A DNA stretch of 64,000 nt from Gordonia amarae NBRC 15530 (GTDB taxonomy: Bacteria; Actinomycetota; Actinomycetes; Mycobacteriales; Mycobacteriaceae): positions 1 through 64,000 of the forward strand of contig NZ_BAED01000024.1 in the NCBI RefSeq assembly GCF_000241345.1. Reading direction: 5' to 3'. The notes beneath the pieces were generated by a model that ran no database searches, was not told the DNA's origin, and saw only the letters and a program-made list of their open reading frames with translations. Positions 27,464-36,373 of this stretch are shown in pieces (within the stretch, counting starts at the first letter, position 1; every line of letters starts with the position of its first letter). Both the position numbers and the translations under genes were made by a program.

Positions 27464-30400
27464 TCAGCAGGCGCGTTCAGCGCCCTCATCACCCCCGCCC
27501 TCGGACTCGGTGGTCAGATCCCACGGCACGCTCCCAGGGGCCGCGCTACGGATCGCCGACAGGAACGGCTCGCACGCCGACGGCGCGAGCATCTGCCCGA
27601 GCCGGTCCGGGCGCCGGGCGTTCTTCCAGTCGGACTCTTTGGCCACGCCCAGCCCCCAGCCAGAGAGCCACGCCAACCGCGCCTTGACGGTCCCGGCTGA
27701 CGCGGCCAGGCCCGGCACGTCGAAGCCGAGCACGCCCTGCCGGTGCCCGATCAGGATCGACAGCAGCACCGAGCGATGCGGATCAGCGATCCGCCTTCCC
27801 GCGCCGTGGGCCCGGCGCAGCTCCCACTCGCGCCACTCGGCCACGGTCCGCAGGCAGCCTCCGGCGTCGGCCTGGTTCTTTGCGACCTCGCGGCCGCGCA
27901 GGCAGTCGTCGATGGTCTCCCACGCCGTCGTGTCGAACGTCGCGACCTCGTGGGCGGCTCCGTTCGAATCGAGCGGGTGCGCCGCCCGCATGGTGGCGAA
28001 GTCGGGCTGACGCTTGCAGTCGTAGTCCATCGACAGTTCCCTGTCGTTGACCGACGCGATGAAGTCCACCCGGCGACCGTCGTCGTAGGACAGCTCCCGA
28101 AAGCTCGGGAACACCTTCACGGGGTTCGGCACCCGCCGCGTCCGCGAGATCACCAGGTCGAAGAAGTGCTGGCGCTCGACACCGGCCTTGAGAACTTCCA
28201 CCGGAGTCTTGAAACTGTTCTTGGCGAGCACCCCGTCGTCGTTGAGAGCGACGTTGCCGCGGGTGGTCACGTTCAGGAACGAGCGCTGGCGATGCTTGAC
28301 CTCCCAGATCGAGCGGTCCCCGTCCGCGATCAGGGCGCGAGCGTCGGCGGCCATCGCGGCCAGCCCGTACAGGTCCAGGCCCACGACGGTTTCGAGGTCG
28401 GCGTCGCTGATGAAGCCGTCGGTCGTCACCGAGAAGAACTGGAAGCCCGACGCGTGAAGCTGGTTGGCGGCCGCCAGCAGCTCGGCCCGAACGAAGCTCG
28501 TCGTCATCGCCGCGTGGTACGGCGAGGTGATGGCCGAGCCGCCGACCGCGTCCATCTTCTGCTCATAGGCGTCCCAAGCGTTCTGCTGCGCGACGTCCTG
28601 CGCGGTCTTGCCGTAGGTGGAGTTGGCCATCGTCTTGATGGCCAGCTCCTCCAGGGACTTCTTGCCGAACGCGGCCTTGACCGCGGCCCGGTCCTTGACC
28701 ATCTGCACCACCCCGGCCCGCAGCGCGTGCGACGGCGAGCCGTCGGGCATCGACAGCGGCCGCAACCGGTAGCCGATCTGGCAGTGCACGCGAGCACCCA
28801 GCTTGAGCGCGAGGTAGACCTCTGGACCCATCACCTGCGCGCCCGGTCGGCCCGCCGACGTGCGCACGTACATCGGCGAACCGTCGGTGAAGATCGGCAG
28901 GCACGGGTAGACCACGTCTCGCCCGAACTCGAACTCGACCCACCCCACGAAGGGAGTCATCGGGCCCGGCACATCGTCGAGCGTCAACTCGCGGTTGGTG
29001 ATCACCTCAGCGATCACACCGTCCGCGTGAGCCCAGTCGACGTCGCGCACCAGCGACATCGCGGTCGGATACGCGCCCTGAAGGTCGAAGTCGAACGTCT
29101 CGGCTTCTCGGTAGCCAGGCATCGGGCACATGTTCAGGCCACCGTGATAGCCGTTGGCGCAGGCGTCGATCACCGCCCGGGCAGCACCGTCGACAGGGAT
29201 CTTGCCGCGCTTCTCGTAGTACGAACGGTCGTCCTCGCCCGCCCTGACCTCGGGATCACGCTTGACCAACCCGCCGAATCTGAGCGAGAACACCTCATCG
29301 CTCCCGATGTTCCAGTAGCGCTGCACGGAGGCCTTGAAGGCGTTAGCCGCTCCGCCCGACAGGGTGACCGGCGGCCGCACATCGACTCCGTAGAGACGTT
29401 CGAGGTACTCATGCACCACCACCGGATCGTTGGCGCTGTAGCGCAGGAACAGGATCAAGTCGTCGCGGCGGAGCAGGTCCATGCGCTCGATGACACCGTC
29501 GGGCAGGACGACCTTGGGCTGGCCGCACGCAGCGCCCAGAGCGTCGAGCGTCTTCGACCCGGCCGGCGCGTGGCACATCGTGTCCGAGACGCTGACGCTG
29601 AACGGATACAGGTACCGGCGAGACTCGTCGGAGGCGCACACCCGGAACGGTTGCAGGGTGACCAGACCACCGGCCGCACTGGTGAGTGACTTGAGCGGGT
29701 CCGGCTGCACCCGGCGGAACACCGTCATGTCGGCCTTGCCGAAGTGGCAGCGAAGGTTCAGCGGCACCGAATGCGTGCGGTACAAGCGATTCCGGCGAGC
29801 GCGGGACCGTGCCCGCCCGTCGAGATCCTCGTCCCCGGGCCTGGCGAACCCGCGCACGTCCAGACCGTCGGCGCCCACGGAACCGGCCAGCCGGTGCCGC
29901 CACAGCCCAGCCTCGCGCCAGACCTCCCGCAGCGCCGTCGTCAGCCGCAGGCGCACCCGCGACAGCGGCAGGAACACCACCAGCACCATCGCCGACGGGT
30001 CGACCGGGTCCGGCGTCGCGAACTGGTAGCTGACGAGCACCCTGCGCCCGTCGGCAGTCTGGACGAACTCGGTGTCGAACGACACCGGAATCGCCGCCAT
30101 GCCGGTTCCGGCGGCTCGAATCGTCGGCAGGTCGCCGAATGCCAGCGAGGCGCCCGCGTGGCCCCCGGTAGAGGCCTCGGAGGCCCCGACGGGGTCGGGG
30201 TCACTGTTGCTCTCCCATGGGCGCTTATGACCCCTATCGCTGACCTGCGGTTTTGCGGCACTTTTTTGGAGCAGATTTGAAATCTGCTCCAAATCCGGGG
30301 CCAATTCACCCACTCGCGGCACCCTCTTGGACAGGACCAGAAACGGGGCTCCCGAACCGCCCGCGTCGGCGTCCTGAAGCTCCCGGACCGACCAGCTGTC

Positions 30401-30541
30401 GACCTCCAGAATGTCGACGTCCGGGCGGTCAAGAACGACGTCAGTAGCGGTACCCGCCGCGGGGACCGCATGATCGGAGCGAGACGTAGCAATCTCGGAG
30501 GCCCCGGAGTCATTGGCTCCGGGGCTTTCGCTTGCGGTCAT
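27464..30541 (-). CDS. Family-B DNA polymerase (pipolin/protein-primed-like) with 3'-5' exonuclease
   Basis: The 1025-residue protein is a B-family polymerase. The proofreading domain is complete: Exo I FDTEF (about residue 156), a probable Exo II (CHFGKADM) and Exo III YSAND (about 367). Polymerase motif A is DFDLQGAYP (about 484), motif B KTMANSTYGK (about 635) and motif C FFSVTTDGF (about 705). The usual YxDTD is replaced by TTDG, and only one aspartate is in the usual place. Insertions between A and B match the TPR-like regions of protein-primed or primer-independent polymerases. The first roughly 150 residues look unstructured. It is the probable replicase of the excised element, downstream of the xis-like gene. 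Primer independence is not provable from sequence. Confidence 0.8.
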   Translation of the reverse strand: MTASESPGANDSGASEIATSRSDHAVPAAGTATDVVLDRPDVDILEVDSWSVRELQDADAGGSGAPFLVLSKRVPRVGELAPDLEQISNLLQKSAAKPQVSDRGHKRPWESNSDPDPVGASEASTGGHAGASLAFGDLPTIRAAGTGMAAIPVSFDTEFVQTADGRRVLVSYQFATPDPVDPSAMVLVVFLPLSRVRLRLTTALREVWREAGLWRHRLAGSVGADGLDVRGFARPGDEDLDGRARSRARRNRLYRTHSVPLNLRCHFGKADMTVFRRVQPDPLKSLTSAAGGLVTLQPFRVCASDESRRYLYPFSVSVSDTMCHAPAGSKTLDALGAACGQPKVVLPDGVIERMDLLRRDDLILFLRYSANDPVVVHEYLERLYGVDVRPPVTLSGGAANAFKASVQRYWNIGSDEVFSLRFGGLVKRDPEVRAGEDDRSYYEKRGKIPVDGAARAVIDACANGYHGGLNMCPMPGYREAETFDFDLQGAYPTAMSLVRDVDWAHADGVIAEVITNRELTLDDVPGPMTPFVGWVEFEFGRDVVYPCLPIFTDGSPMYVRTSAGRPGAQVMGPEVYLALKLGARVHCQIGYRLRPLSMPDGSPSHALRAGVVQMVKDRAAVKAAFGKKSLEELAIKTMANSTYGKTAQDVAQQNAWDAYEQKMDAVGGSAITSPYHAAMTTSFVRAELLAAANQLHASGFQFFSVTTDGFISDADLETVVGLDLYGLAAMAADARALIADGDRSIWEVKHRQRSFLNVTTRGNVALNDDGVLAKNSFKTPVEVLKAGVERQHFFDLVISRTRRVPNPVKVFPSFRELSYDDGRRVDFIASVNDRELSMDYDCKRQPDFATMRAAHPLDSNGAAHEVATFDTTAWETIDDCLRGREVAKNQADAGGCLRTVAEWREWELRRAHGAGRRIADPHRSVLLSILIGHRQGVLGFDVPGLAASAGTVKARLAWLSGWGLGVAKESDWKNARRPDRLGQMLAPSACEPFLSAIRSAAPGSVPWDLTTESEGGGDEGAERAC
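30266..30292. repeat. 27-nt perfect palindrome inside the polymerase gene
   Basis: TTGGAGCAGATTT (30266-30278) and AAATCTGCTCCAA (30280-30292) are exact complements around one base. It is AT-rich in a GC-rich context and falls in the poorly conserved N-terminal coding part. It is a candidate protein-binding or replication-origin site; it lacks a following T-run on the coding strand, so it is not a terminator. Confidence 0.6.
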
Positions 30542-30575
30542 CAGACATCGACCGCCTCATAACCGGCAGCGAGGA

Positions 30576-30812
30576 TCACTTGGCACCGCCGAACGGGACG
30601 GCCTGGACCGAGCCAGCCTTCTTGACAGCGCGGACCCACGCCTCGATGTCCTCGGGCGTGTACCGCACGTCGCTGGCCGACAGGCGCGTGGGGCGGGGTC
30701 CGAGACCGGCAAGACGCCAGTTCCGGACGGTTTTGGGGGAGGAGCCGATCGCTTTGGCGAACTCGGCGGTTTTCAGAAGGTACCGGTCCTTCGGGAGCGT
30801 CACTGAAGACAC
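30576..30812 (-). CDS. xis: Excisionase-like helix-turn-helix protein
   Basis: The 78-residue product has a MerR/AlpA-type winged HTH: LLKTAEFAKAIGSSPKTVRNWRLAGLGPRPTRLSASDVRY-TPEDIEAWV. This is the standard form of excisionases and prophage regulators. It lies 34 bases upstream of the polymerase gene on the same strand, so both may be switched on together during excision. The start is GTG. Its AGGAG ribosome site is embedded in one arm of a 9-bp inverted repeat at 30816-30859, hinting at control of translation or at an operator. Confidence 0.8.
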   Translation of the reverse strand: MSSVTLPKDRYLLKTAEFAKAIGSSPKTVRNWRLAGLGPRPTRLSASDVRYTPEDIEAWVRAVKKAGSVQAVPFGGAK

Positions 30813-31135
30813 AAAGACTCCTGGCAGCAGGGCACAGTTGTGCCGTACTTCCAGGAGTCACACCCCGCGCTTTCGGTGCGTCATGTGCACCGCGTGTTCA
30901 TCCAGGCGGGGACTTCCGCAGCTAGGCTGCCCCACCGTCGACCAGTTACCAGCTCCGCGTTGCACCGTCACCGGTACGCAGCTACGGGATGGACGCCCTG
31001 GAGCTATTCAGTGAGGCCGCGAGAACCTCTCACCAGCGGGTCTTTAGTCCGCCTAAAACAAACCCTACCTGTCCCGGCCGATCCCTGGCAACTAGAACCC
31101 CAGTTCGTGTCCGAGTCCGGAGCTACTCTCTAATC
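30813..31135. promoter_or_regulatory. Divergent control region between xis and integrase
   Basis: No gene is supported in these 323 bases. Next to xis are GACTCCTGG (30816-30824) and CCAGGAGTC (30851-30859), with a nested GGCACA-GT-TGTGCC at 30831-30844. Next to the integrase start is one copy of the 12-mer TACTCTCTAATC (31124-31135), abutting the ATG. Both could bind Xis, integrase or a repressor. No promoter boxes were assigned. Confidence 0.5.
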
Positions 31136-32425
31136 ATGGCTAAAACGGTGCAGCACAAGCCCGGAGACGACTCGATCGCCGAGGTCGAGCCCAAGAAGCA
31201 CGGCGACGTGTGGATGATTCGCTGGCGGTGGTGGCCTTACGACGGCAGCAAGTCGGTGCCTCACCGCCACCAGGGCAAGACCAAAGGCGAGGCCCGCGCA
31301 AAGGCCCTCGCCAAGGCGGCAGAGCTGCGAGCAGGCCTGGCCGCAACGGGGCCATGGACCAAGGCGAGCAAGCTGAGCGCCTACATCGACGGCGTCTCGC
31401 GCCCGGCGATCGAGAAATCGACCCGACTGGCCGAGTCCTCGAAGCCGGTGTACTACCGCGCCCTAGCGAACATCAGCGCCCAGGCCGGCGCAATCACGAT
31501 CAACGAAGCCAGCAACCCCGACACCGCCGTCCGGATCATCGAGGGCATCGCGGCCAAGCACGGCGCCGAATCCGGGCGCACCGCCCGAAACGTGTTGAGC
31601 CGCTGGGTCTACGGGCGGATGGTCAGGAGCCGGATCATCGCGCAATCGCCCCTGTTCGGGGCCGACATCGAGTACGGCGAGGTTAAGACCACCGCCAAGC
31701 CCGCCAACGACGTCGCGCTCAGCGAGGCCGACTACGACCGCCTGCTGACCCACCTCCTCGGGATCGACCCGTCGACCGAACCCCGCAAGCCACGCAGCCG
31801 CGACACATCGACCGACAAGCGGCAAGCCGTCATCGACCTGACACTGCTGCAGATGACAACAGGGATTAGGCTGGGCAGCGCCCGACAGATCGAGCCCCAC
31901 GAGGTCATCGACAACCGGGGCGGCGGTCTGAACGTCTTCGTCCCTCGGCACAAGCTCAAAGGCGGGGAGGCCCGCAACAGGCGGCCGAAGACGTTCACCA
32001 TCCTCGATGACCGCACCGCCAGCAGAATCCGCCAGCGGCGCGACGTTACGCCGGAAGGCGCCTACCTGTTCGGTTCGCCCGCCGATCCCACTGGGCTGTG
32101 GGATCGCCGCAACTGCACGCGGGCGATCGAGCGCTTCTACACCGAGATGGCCGAAACGTTGGGGATAACCGAGCTGGAGCACGATGTGCGCAGCCACGGG
32201 TGGCGGACGACGCTCAACAGCATCTACTACTGGCTGCCGCCGCACGTGCGCGCCGACTGGTTCGGACACAGCGAATCAGTCAACGAGGCCCACTACATCG
32301 CCGAACAGATGGACCTGTCGCCGATGGTGACCGCGGCGCGAGAGCGCCGCGCACGCCGCGACGAGACCGACGGTGCACACACCGCTGCTGGCGACGTCGA
32401 GAGCGAGGAAAGCAATGGAGAGTAG
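31136..32425 (+). CDS. int: Tyrosine recombinase (phage-type integrase)
   Basis: The 429-residue protein catalyses integration at tRNA-Lys and excision. The N-terminus has an arm-binding-like domain, then a core-binding domain. The catalytic domain shows Arg in TTGIRLGSARQIE (about 244), Lys in RHKLKGG, HGWR (about 354), GHS (about 377) and the nucleophile Tyr in NEAHYI (about 386). The frame stays open 49 codons upstream (to 30989), but ATG at 31136 begins the conserved MAKTVQHK-like sequence, so I prefer it. Its position beside attR is typical of tRNA-targeting elements. Confidence 0.92.
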   Translation: MAKTVQHKPGDDSIAEVEPKKHGDVWMIRWRWWPYDGSKSVPHRHQGKTKGEARAKALAKAAELRAGLAATGPWTKASKLSAYIDGVSRPAIEKSTRLAESSKPVYYRALANISAQAGAITINEASNPDTAVRIIEGIAAKHGAESGRTARNVLSRWVYGRMVRSRIIAQSPLFGADIEYGEVKTTAKPANDVALSEADYDRLLTHLLGIDPSTEPRKPRSRDTSTDKRQAVIDLTLLQMTTGIRLGSARQIEPHEVIDNRGGGLNVFVPRHKLKGGEARNRRPKTFTILDDRTASRIRQRRDVTPEGAYLFGSPADPTGLWDRRNCTRAIERFYTEMAETLGITELEHDVRSHGWRTTLNSIYYWLPPHVRADWFGHSESVNEAHYIAEQMDLSPMVTAARERRARRDETDGAHTAAGDVESEESNGE

Positions 32426-32450
32426 ATACTCTCTTATCTACTCTCTAATG
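32415..32450. repeat. 12-bp repeats, right-end candidate integrase/Xis arm sites
   Basis: TACTCTCTTATC (32427-32438) is followed directly by TACTCTCTAATG (32439-32450), matching the tandem pair at the left end. An inverted relative, ATGGAGAGTA (32415-32424), lies just before, giving GAGAGTA-GA-TACTCTC. The repeats overlap the last integrase codons. Confidence 0.6.
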
Positions 32451-32566
32451 CCGGGACAAAGCGGGTATCCAGCGGGACGCCGCGGGACAGGCTGTGTAGC
32501 TAAAAGGACGGTTTTACCAGCGTAATGGTGGTCCAACCAGGGACCCATCAAGCAGGTGGATCAAAC

Positions 32567-32602
32567 TCAGCGGGTTCGGGGTTCGAGTCCCTGATGGCGC
32601 AC
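32567..32602 (+). repeat. attR: 36-bp direct repeat, remnant of tRNA-Lys 3' half
   Basis: It is identical to 21677-21712. Only the tRNA 3' part from the anticodon arm is present, so this is not a second tRNA gene; it marks the chromosome junction. Confidence 0.95.
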
Positions 32603-32650
32603 AACGAAGCAGCCCCTCACCTGGAACGACTGGTGAGGGGCTGCTTCGTT
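32603..32650 (+). terminator. Displaced host tRNA-Lys terminator
   Basis: AACGAAGCAGCCCCTCACC (32603-32621) is exactly complementary to 32632-32650 around a 10-base loop. It lies directly after attR, where the original tRNA transcript would have ended before integration. Confidence 0.85.
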
Positions 32651-32976
32651 CGAGGGGCGTCTGCGTTCACGGTATGGTCGACCGCGACCGCTCGTCCCCG
32701 AGGCCGACGACGCGGACAGCGCCGGCGGTCGCACCCGAACTCGCCCCACAGGCGGCCGCCGAGGTCATCGGGCGCGTGTTGTGGGCCGCACTCTGTAACG
32801 CCGGTCGCCGGCGGACGAATCACATCGATGAAAGGCCATGGGCGAAAGTCTCGTACAATGAGCGAGTCATCGTCCGCATTCGCGTCGACGGTGCATTTTT
32901 CGGTGAAACCACAGGTCGAAGCGGCAGGCGGGTCGGCGACGGCTGTGGTGGCGGAGTGCAAAGGTTGGAGTGGTAC

Positions 32977-34203
32977 ATGAGCTTCGGTCGTTCCGGGAAG
33001 CGGATTGGCGGCGCAGGGCGACGGTCCGGCGTGGTGTTGGTCACTGTGGGTGCCGCACTCGCGATGGCCGTGACGGGGTGTTCGGATGACCCGAAATACC
33101 CCGGCACGGTGTCGAGTTCGAGCCTCTTCGATGACATGCTCAAACCCGGTATCGAGGTGATGGAAGGCGCTCACGCCAAGGCTCTGACCGATCAGTCGGT
33201 GGGTGTCTCGCCCGGAACCCCGATCAGCGTCAAGGCCACCGAAGGCGCCGTCACCAAGGTGCGTATCGACAAGGCCGACGGATCACCTGTCAAGGGCAAG
33301 CTCGTCAACGGTGTGTGGACGATCGCCGAACCACTCGGCTACAGCAAGACCTACACCATCGAAGCCGATGCGGTCGGTGTCGGCGGCATCAGCAGCAAGA
33401 GCGTTTCGTTCACCACCAGCGCCCCCAACAATGTGACGCAGGCGTACCTGACGCCGAGCCGTGGCGAAACGGTGGGCGTCGCCCAGCCGGTGGCCATCAA
33501 GTTCGACGAGAGCATCCCCAACCGCAAGGCCGCGCAGAACGCCATCCGGATCACCAGCACCCCGAAGGTCGAGGGCGCGTTCTACTGGATCTCCGACTCT
33601 GAGGTGCGGTGGCGCCCGGAGAAGTACTGGAAGCCCGGCACCACGGTATCGGTCAAGGTGAACACCTACGGCGTCAACCTGGGCGACGGACTGTTCGGGC
33701 AGGAGAACGTCAGCACCAACTTCACCATCGGCCGCGAGATGCTCATCTCCGCCGACGACAACACCAAGATGGTCACGTTCCGTAAGAACGGCGAAGTGAT
33801 CAAGACGATGCCGACATCGATGGGCAAGGACGGTGACTACACCGATAACGGCATCTACATCGTCGCCGACAAGCACGACAAGATCGTGATGGACTCGTCG
33901 ACGTATGGTGTCCCGGTCAACTCCGCCGAGGGCTACCGCACCCCCGTCGACTACGCCACGCGCATGTCCTACAGCGGCATCTTCTTCCACTCGGCTCCCT
34001 GGTCGGTGTGGGCGCAGGGCAACACCAACACCAGCCACGGCTGCCTCAACCTCAGCCCCGAGAACGCGAAATGGGTGATGGACACCACCTTGCGCGGTGA
34101 TCCGGTGGAGGTTCGCAACACCAAGGGCGGCACGCTGCCGGGCACCGACGGACTCGGTGACTGGAACATCCCGTGGAGTCATTGGTCCAAGGGCAACGCC
34201 TGA
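32977..34203 (+). CDS. L,D-transpeptidase lipoprotein
   Basis: It forms 3-3 peptidoglycan cross-links on the outer side of the membrane. The 408-residue protein has a basic N-terminus, a hydrophobic segment and a lipobox (AVTGC), then two Ig-like domains (about 60-240) and a YkuD catalytic domain ending in the active-site motif SHGCLNLSP (Cys about 356), with the upstream His in FFHSAPW. Length and order match mycobacterial LdtMt2/LppS-type enzymes. The ATG at 32977 follows GGTTGGAG and begins the signal peptide; the longer open frame is ignored. It is the first host gene past the element. Confidence 0.92.
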   Translation: MSFGRSGKRIGGAGRRSGVVLVTVGAALAMAVTGCSDDPKYPGTVSSSSLFDDMLKPGIEVMEGAHAKALTDQSVGVSPGTPISVKATEGAVTKVRIDKADGSPVKGKLVNGVWTIAEPLGYSKTYTIEADAVGVGGISSKSVSFTTSAPNNVTQAYLTPSRGETVGVAQPVAIKFDESIPNRKAAQNAIRITSTPKVEGAFYWISDSEVRWRPEKYWKPGTTVSVKVNTYGVNLGDGLFGQENVSTNFTIGREMLISADDNTKMVTFRKNGEVIKTMPTSMGKDGDYTDNGIYIVADKHDKIVMDSSTYGVPVNSAEGYRTPVDYATRMSYSGIFFHSAPWSVWAQGNTNTSHGCLNLSPENAKWVMDTTLRGDPVEVRNTKGGTLPGTDGLGDWNIPWSHWSKGNA

Positions 34204-34215
34204 CCGTACCCGCCT

Positions 34216-34268
34216 GAACAATGCGGTGGATCGGGGCCGATATCCGGCCCTGATCCACCGCATTGTTC
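34216..34268. terminator. Bidirectional hairpin terminator
   Basis: GAACAATGCGGTGGATC and its exact complement flank a GC-rich core (GGGGCCGATATCCGGCCCT) with one mismatch. It is placed between the convergent transpeptidase and ceramidase genes. Confidence 0.85.
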
Positions 34269-34286
34269 GTCTCAGGATTGTTCTTC

Positions 34287-36314
34287 TCAGCGAACGGTGA
34301 ACGTGCCGGTAGTACCAGTGAACGCGGTCAGCTTTCCCGACGCGGCGCGCGAGTCGCCGTGGTAGCGGATCCGGTAGCGGCCCGCGGCACCCTTCGGGAT
34401 CGTCCAGTCGATGGTGACCACCGACGTGTCGGGACTGCCTGCGGGACGGGACCAGCGCAGCGTCGTCGACCAGTCGTTGTCGTCGGCGATCGTCGTCCAG
34501 CTGTCACCGTCGGCCTTCTGCACGTCCAGGTAGGTACCGCCGGTGTGGAGATCGTTGTTCGGGTGGGCGCCCACAAAACGTGCCGTGGCCGTCTGACCCG
34601 GACGGTAGGCGGCCTTGGGTGCGGTCAGTACCTGCCCGAACCGGCGGCCGGCGACGGGCCGGTCGGCGGGCACCGGCGGCAGCAGGTCCGGCTGGAAGCC
34701 CGACTTGTCCAGAGGCGCGGGACCGCGACCGAGGTCGCGCCCCGACCGCATTGCCGAGCCGAGCTCATGGAACTCCTGCAGGTAGGCGGGCAGCGTGTAG
34801 CGGCCGTACATGGTCTCACCACCCTCGTACTGCTGGGCGTCGTACTCCTCGGGAGTGGTGACGTATTGGGTATAGGCGTTGGAGTAGCCCTGCACCAGCA
34901 CGTCGTCGACGGATACCCGCAGCGCGTCGGCCACCACCGTGCGCAGCCGCAGCCCGGCCACGATCGTCGACTCGGCGGGCACCGCCACCAGCACGAGCTG
35001 ACCGATCCGCATGATCTGCAGCGGCACCACGTGCGGAACCCACGGCGACGGCGGCAACAGCCCGAGAGGGAACAGGACCAGCTTGGGGGACTGCATGTCC
35101 CTGATCCACGGGGCGATCGACGGTTCGCTCTTGGCCCCGAAACGCCGGACCAGCGGATTCTTCAGGCCCTCCTGCAGGAACGACAGCTGCGAGCGGGTGT
35201 TGTCCTCCGTGCTGGTGGCCGCGGCGGCCGCACCCATCATCGCCGGCGTCGTCGACGCCGGGCGGCCGTCGGGGGTGAAGTCGCCGCTGACCCGGACCTT
35301 CGACATGTCCACATAGCGGATCACGGCGTCGACACCGCCGCGGCTCATCGGCGTCGCCCGCGAGAACGCGCCGCGCCCGGCGTCGTACTGGCGGCGGCCG
35401 ATGATCTCGCAGTTGCGGGTGTGGTCGTCGGTGGGACCCGACGGATGCATCTTGATCAGATTCAGGTTGGGCGTCATGTCGCCGGCATTGGTCTGCGGGA
35501 ATGACGCGACCATTCCTGGGTCGTCCTGTTCCCACAGGTAGCTGGCGTAGCCCTTGTTGTCGGCGGAGATCAGCTTGTTGGCGTCTGTCAGCGACGTGCC
35601 GTGCGTGGGGAACCAGGTGATGGCGCCGACGTCCCGGCCACCTTGCCGCAGCCGCAGCACCGTCACCCGGGGATCGATCGCATCCGGGAAGTGGGCCCGG
35701 TCGGCCTTCGGGTTCCGCTCGAACGCGGTCCGGGAGCGGTTGCGACTGGCGTTGTGCAGCTCGCCCCGGCCGATGCTGACGGTGCCGGGGGCAAGGTTGT
35801 CGTGCGCTCGCACGATCGCCTGAAACAGGCCCTCGACCTCCGCCTCGTACGAGTTCTTCTTGAACCCGAAGGCGGCCAGCGAGTAGGCGAAATCCCAGGC
35901 GGTGCCGCCGCACGAGTTGTGATTGTGGGTGGCGTTGAGGTTCACGTTGCGTTCGGTGTACAGCCCGCCGAAACGCTTGCGCAGCCGGGGCATCAACCCC
36001 ATGTGGTGGGACTGGAAGATGCACGCGATGTCGGCGTTGACGAAGACGACCCGCTCGCCGGTGGCCGCGTCGACGATCACGTAGGCGCGCGCCCAGCACC
36101 GCTGCCGCAGCCCCTCGGCCACCTGCTCGGTGTCCGAGTAACCCATCATTCCCTGGCCCGCGATCGCGCCGGTCATGTCGGCGCGGCCACAGCCCACCAG
36201 GTACCCGTCGGATGCGGCGGCCGCGGGCGCTGCCTGCCCGAGGGTCGACAGCACGCCGGCGGCGACGGCGCCCGCTGCAGTACCCGCGATGACCGTTCTG
36301 CGGCTGACATCCAT
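34287..36314 (-). CDS. Neutral/alkaline ceramidase, Tat-exported
   Basis: It hydrolyses ceramide to a sphingoid base and a fatty acid. The 675-residue product begins with a twin-arginine signal (VSRRTVIAGTAAGAVAAGV) ending at an Ala-rich cleavage region. It continues with GCGRADMTG, GYSDTEQVAEGL, the zinc-ligand segment NATHNHNSCGG (about 140) and a C-terminal Ig-like domain, all characteristic of the neutral ceramidase family (about 650-700 residues). The source of ceramide would be external, such as plant or animal material. The amine oxidase gene lies 59 bases upstream on the same strand. AAGGATG precedes the ATG. Confidence 0.88.
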   Translation of the reverse strand: MDVSRRTVIAGTAAGAVAAGVLSTLGQAAPAAAASDGYLVGCGRADMTGAIAGQGMMGYSDTEQVAEGLRQRCWARAYVIVDAATGERVVFVNADIACIFQSHHMGLMPRLRKRFGGLYTERNVNLNATHNHNSCGGTAWDFAYSLAAFGFKKNSYEAEVEGLFQAIVRAHDNLAPGTVSIGRGELHNASRNRSRTAFERNPKADRAHFPDAIDPRVTVLRLRQGGRDVGAITWFPTHGTSLTDANKLISADNKGYASYLWEQDDPGMVASFPQTNAGDMTPNLNLIKMHPSGPTDDHTRNCEIIGRRQYDAGRGAFSRATPMSRGGVDAVIRYVDMSKVRVSGDFTPDGRPASTTPAMMGAAAAATSTEDNTRSQLSFLQEGLKNPLVRRFGAKSEPSIAPWIRDMQSPKLVLFPLGLLPPSPWVPHVVPLQIMRIGQLVLVAVPAESTIVAGLRLRTVVADALRVSVDDVLVQGYSNAYTQYVTTPEEYDAQQYEGGETMYGRYTLPAYLQEFHELGSAMRSGRDLGRGPAPLDKSGFQPDLLPPVPADRPVAGRRFGQVLTAPKAAYRPGQTATARFVGAHPNNDLHTGGTYLDVQKADGDSWTTIADDNDWSTTLRWSRPAGSPDTSVVTIDWTIPKGAAGRYRIRYHGDSRAASGKLTAFTGTTGTFTVR

Positions 36315-36373
36315 GGGCTGTGCATCCTTTCATCGGCAGCGGCCTGCCGGGGTGGTCTGGTGGTGCGGTCGGG

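Larger units (their letters stand above)
32426..32976. other. Right end of element and upstream region of the L,D-transpeptidase gene
   Basis: This stretch holds the attR repeat (32567-32602), the original host tRNA-Lys terminator (32603-32650) and about 325 bases that presumably contain the promoter of the transpeptidase gene. An in-frame extension of that gene back to 32674 exists but has no signal sequence sense. I see no separate gene. Confidence 0.6.

Noticed and set aside
27743..29689. 648-codon open frame antisense to the element polymerase
   Set aside because: Arg/His/Val-rich composition without motifs; the other strand has all PolB motifs.
30266..30292. Terminator within the polymerase gene
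   Set aside because: The T-run is on the wrong side for the coding strand, and the palindrome has only a one-base centre; treated as a binding site.
32567..32602. Second tRNA-Lys
   Set aside because: Only the 3' half is present, without acceptor 5' strand, D-arm or anticodon loop; it is attR.
32674..32976. N-terminal extension of the L,D-transpeptidase
   Set aside because: It would place about 100 codons before the lipoprotein signal peptide; the ATG at 32977 has a ribosome site.
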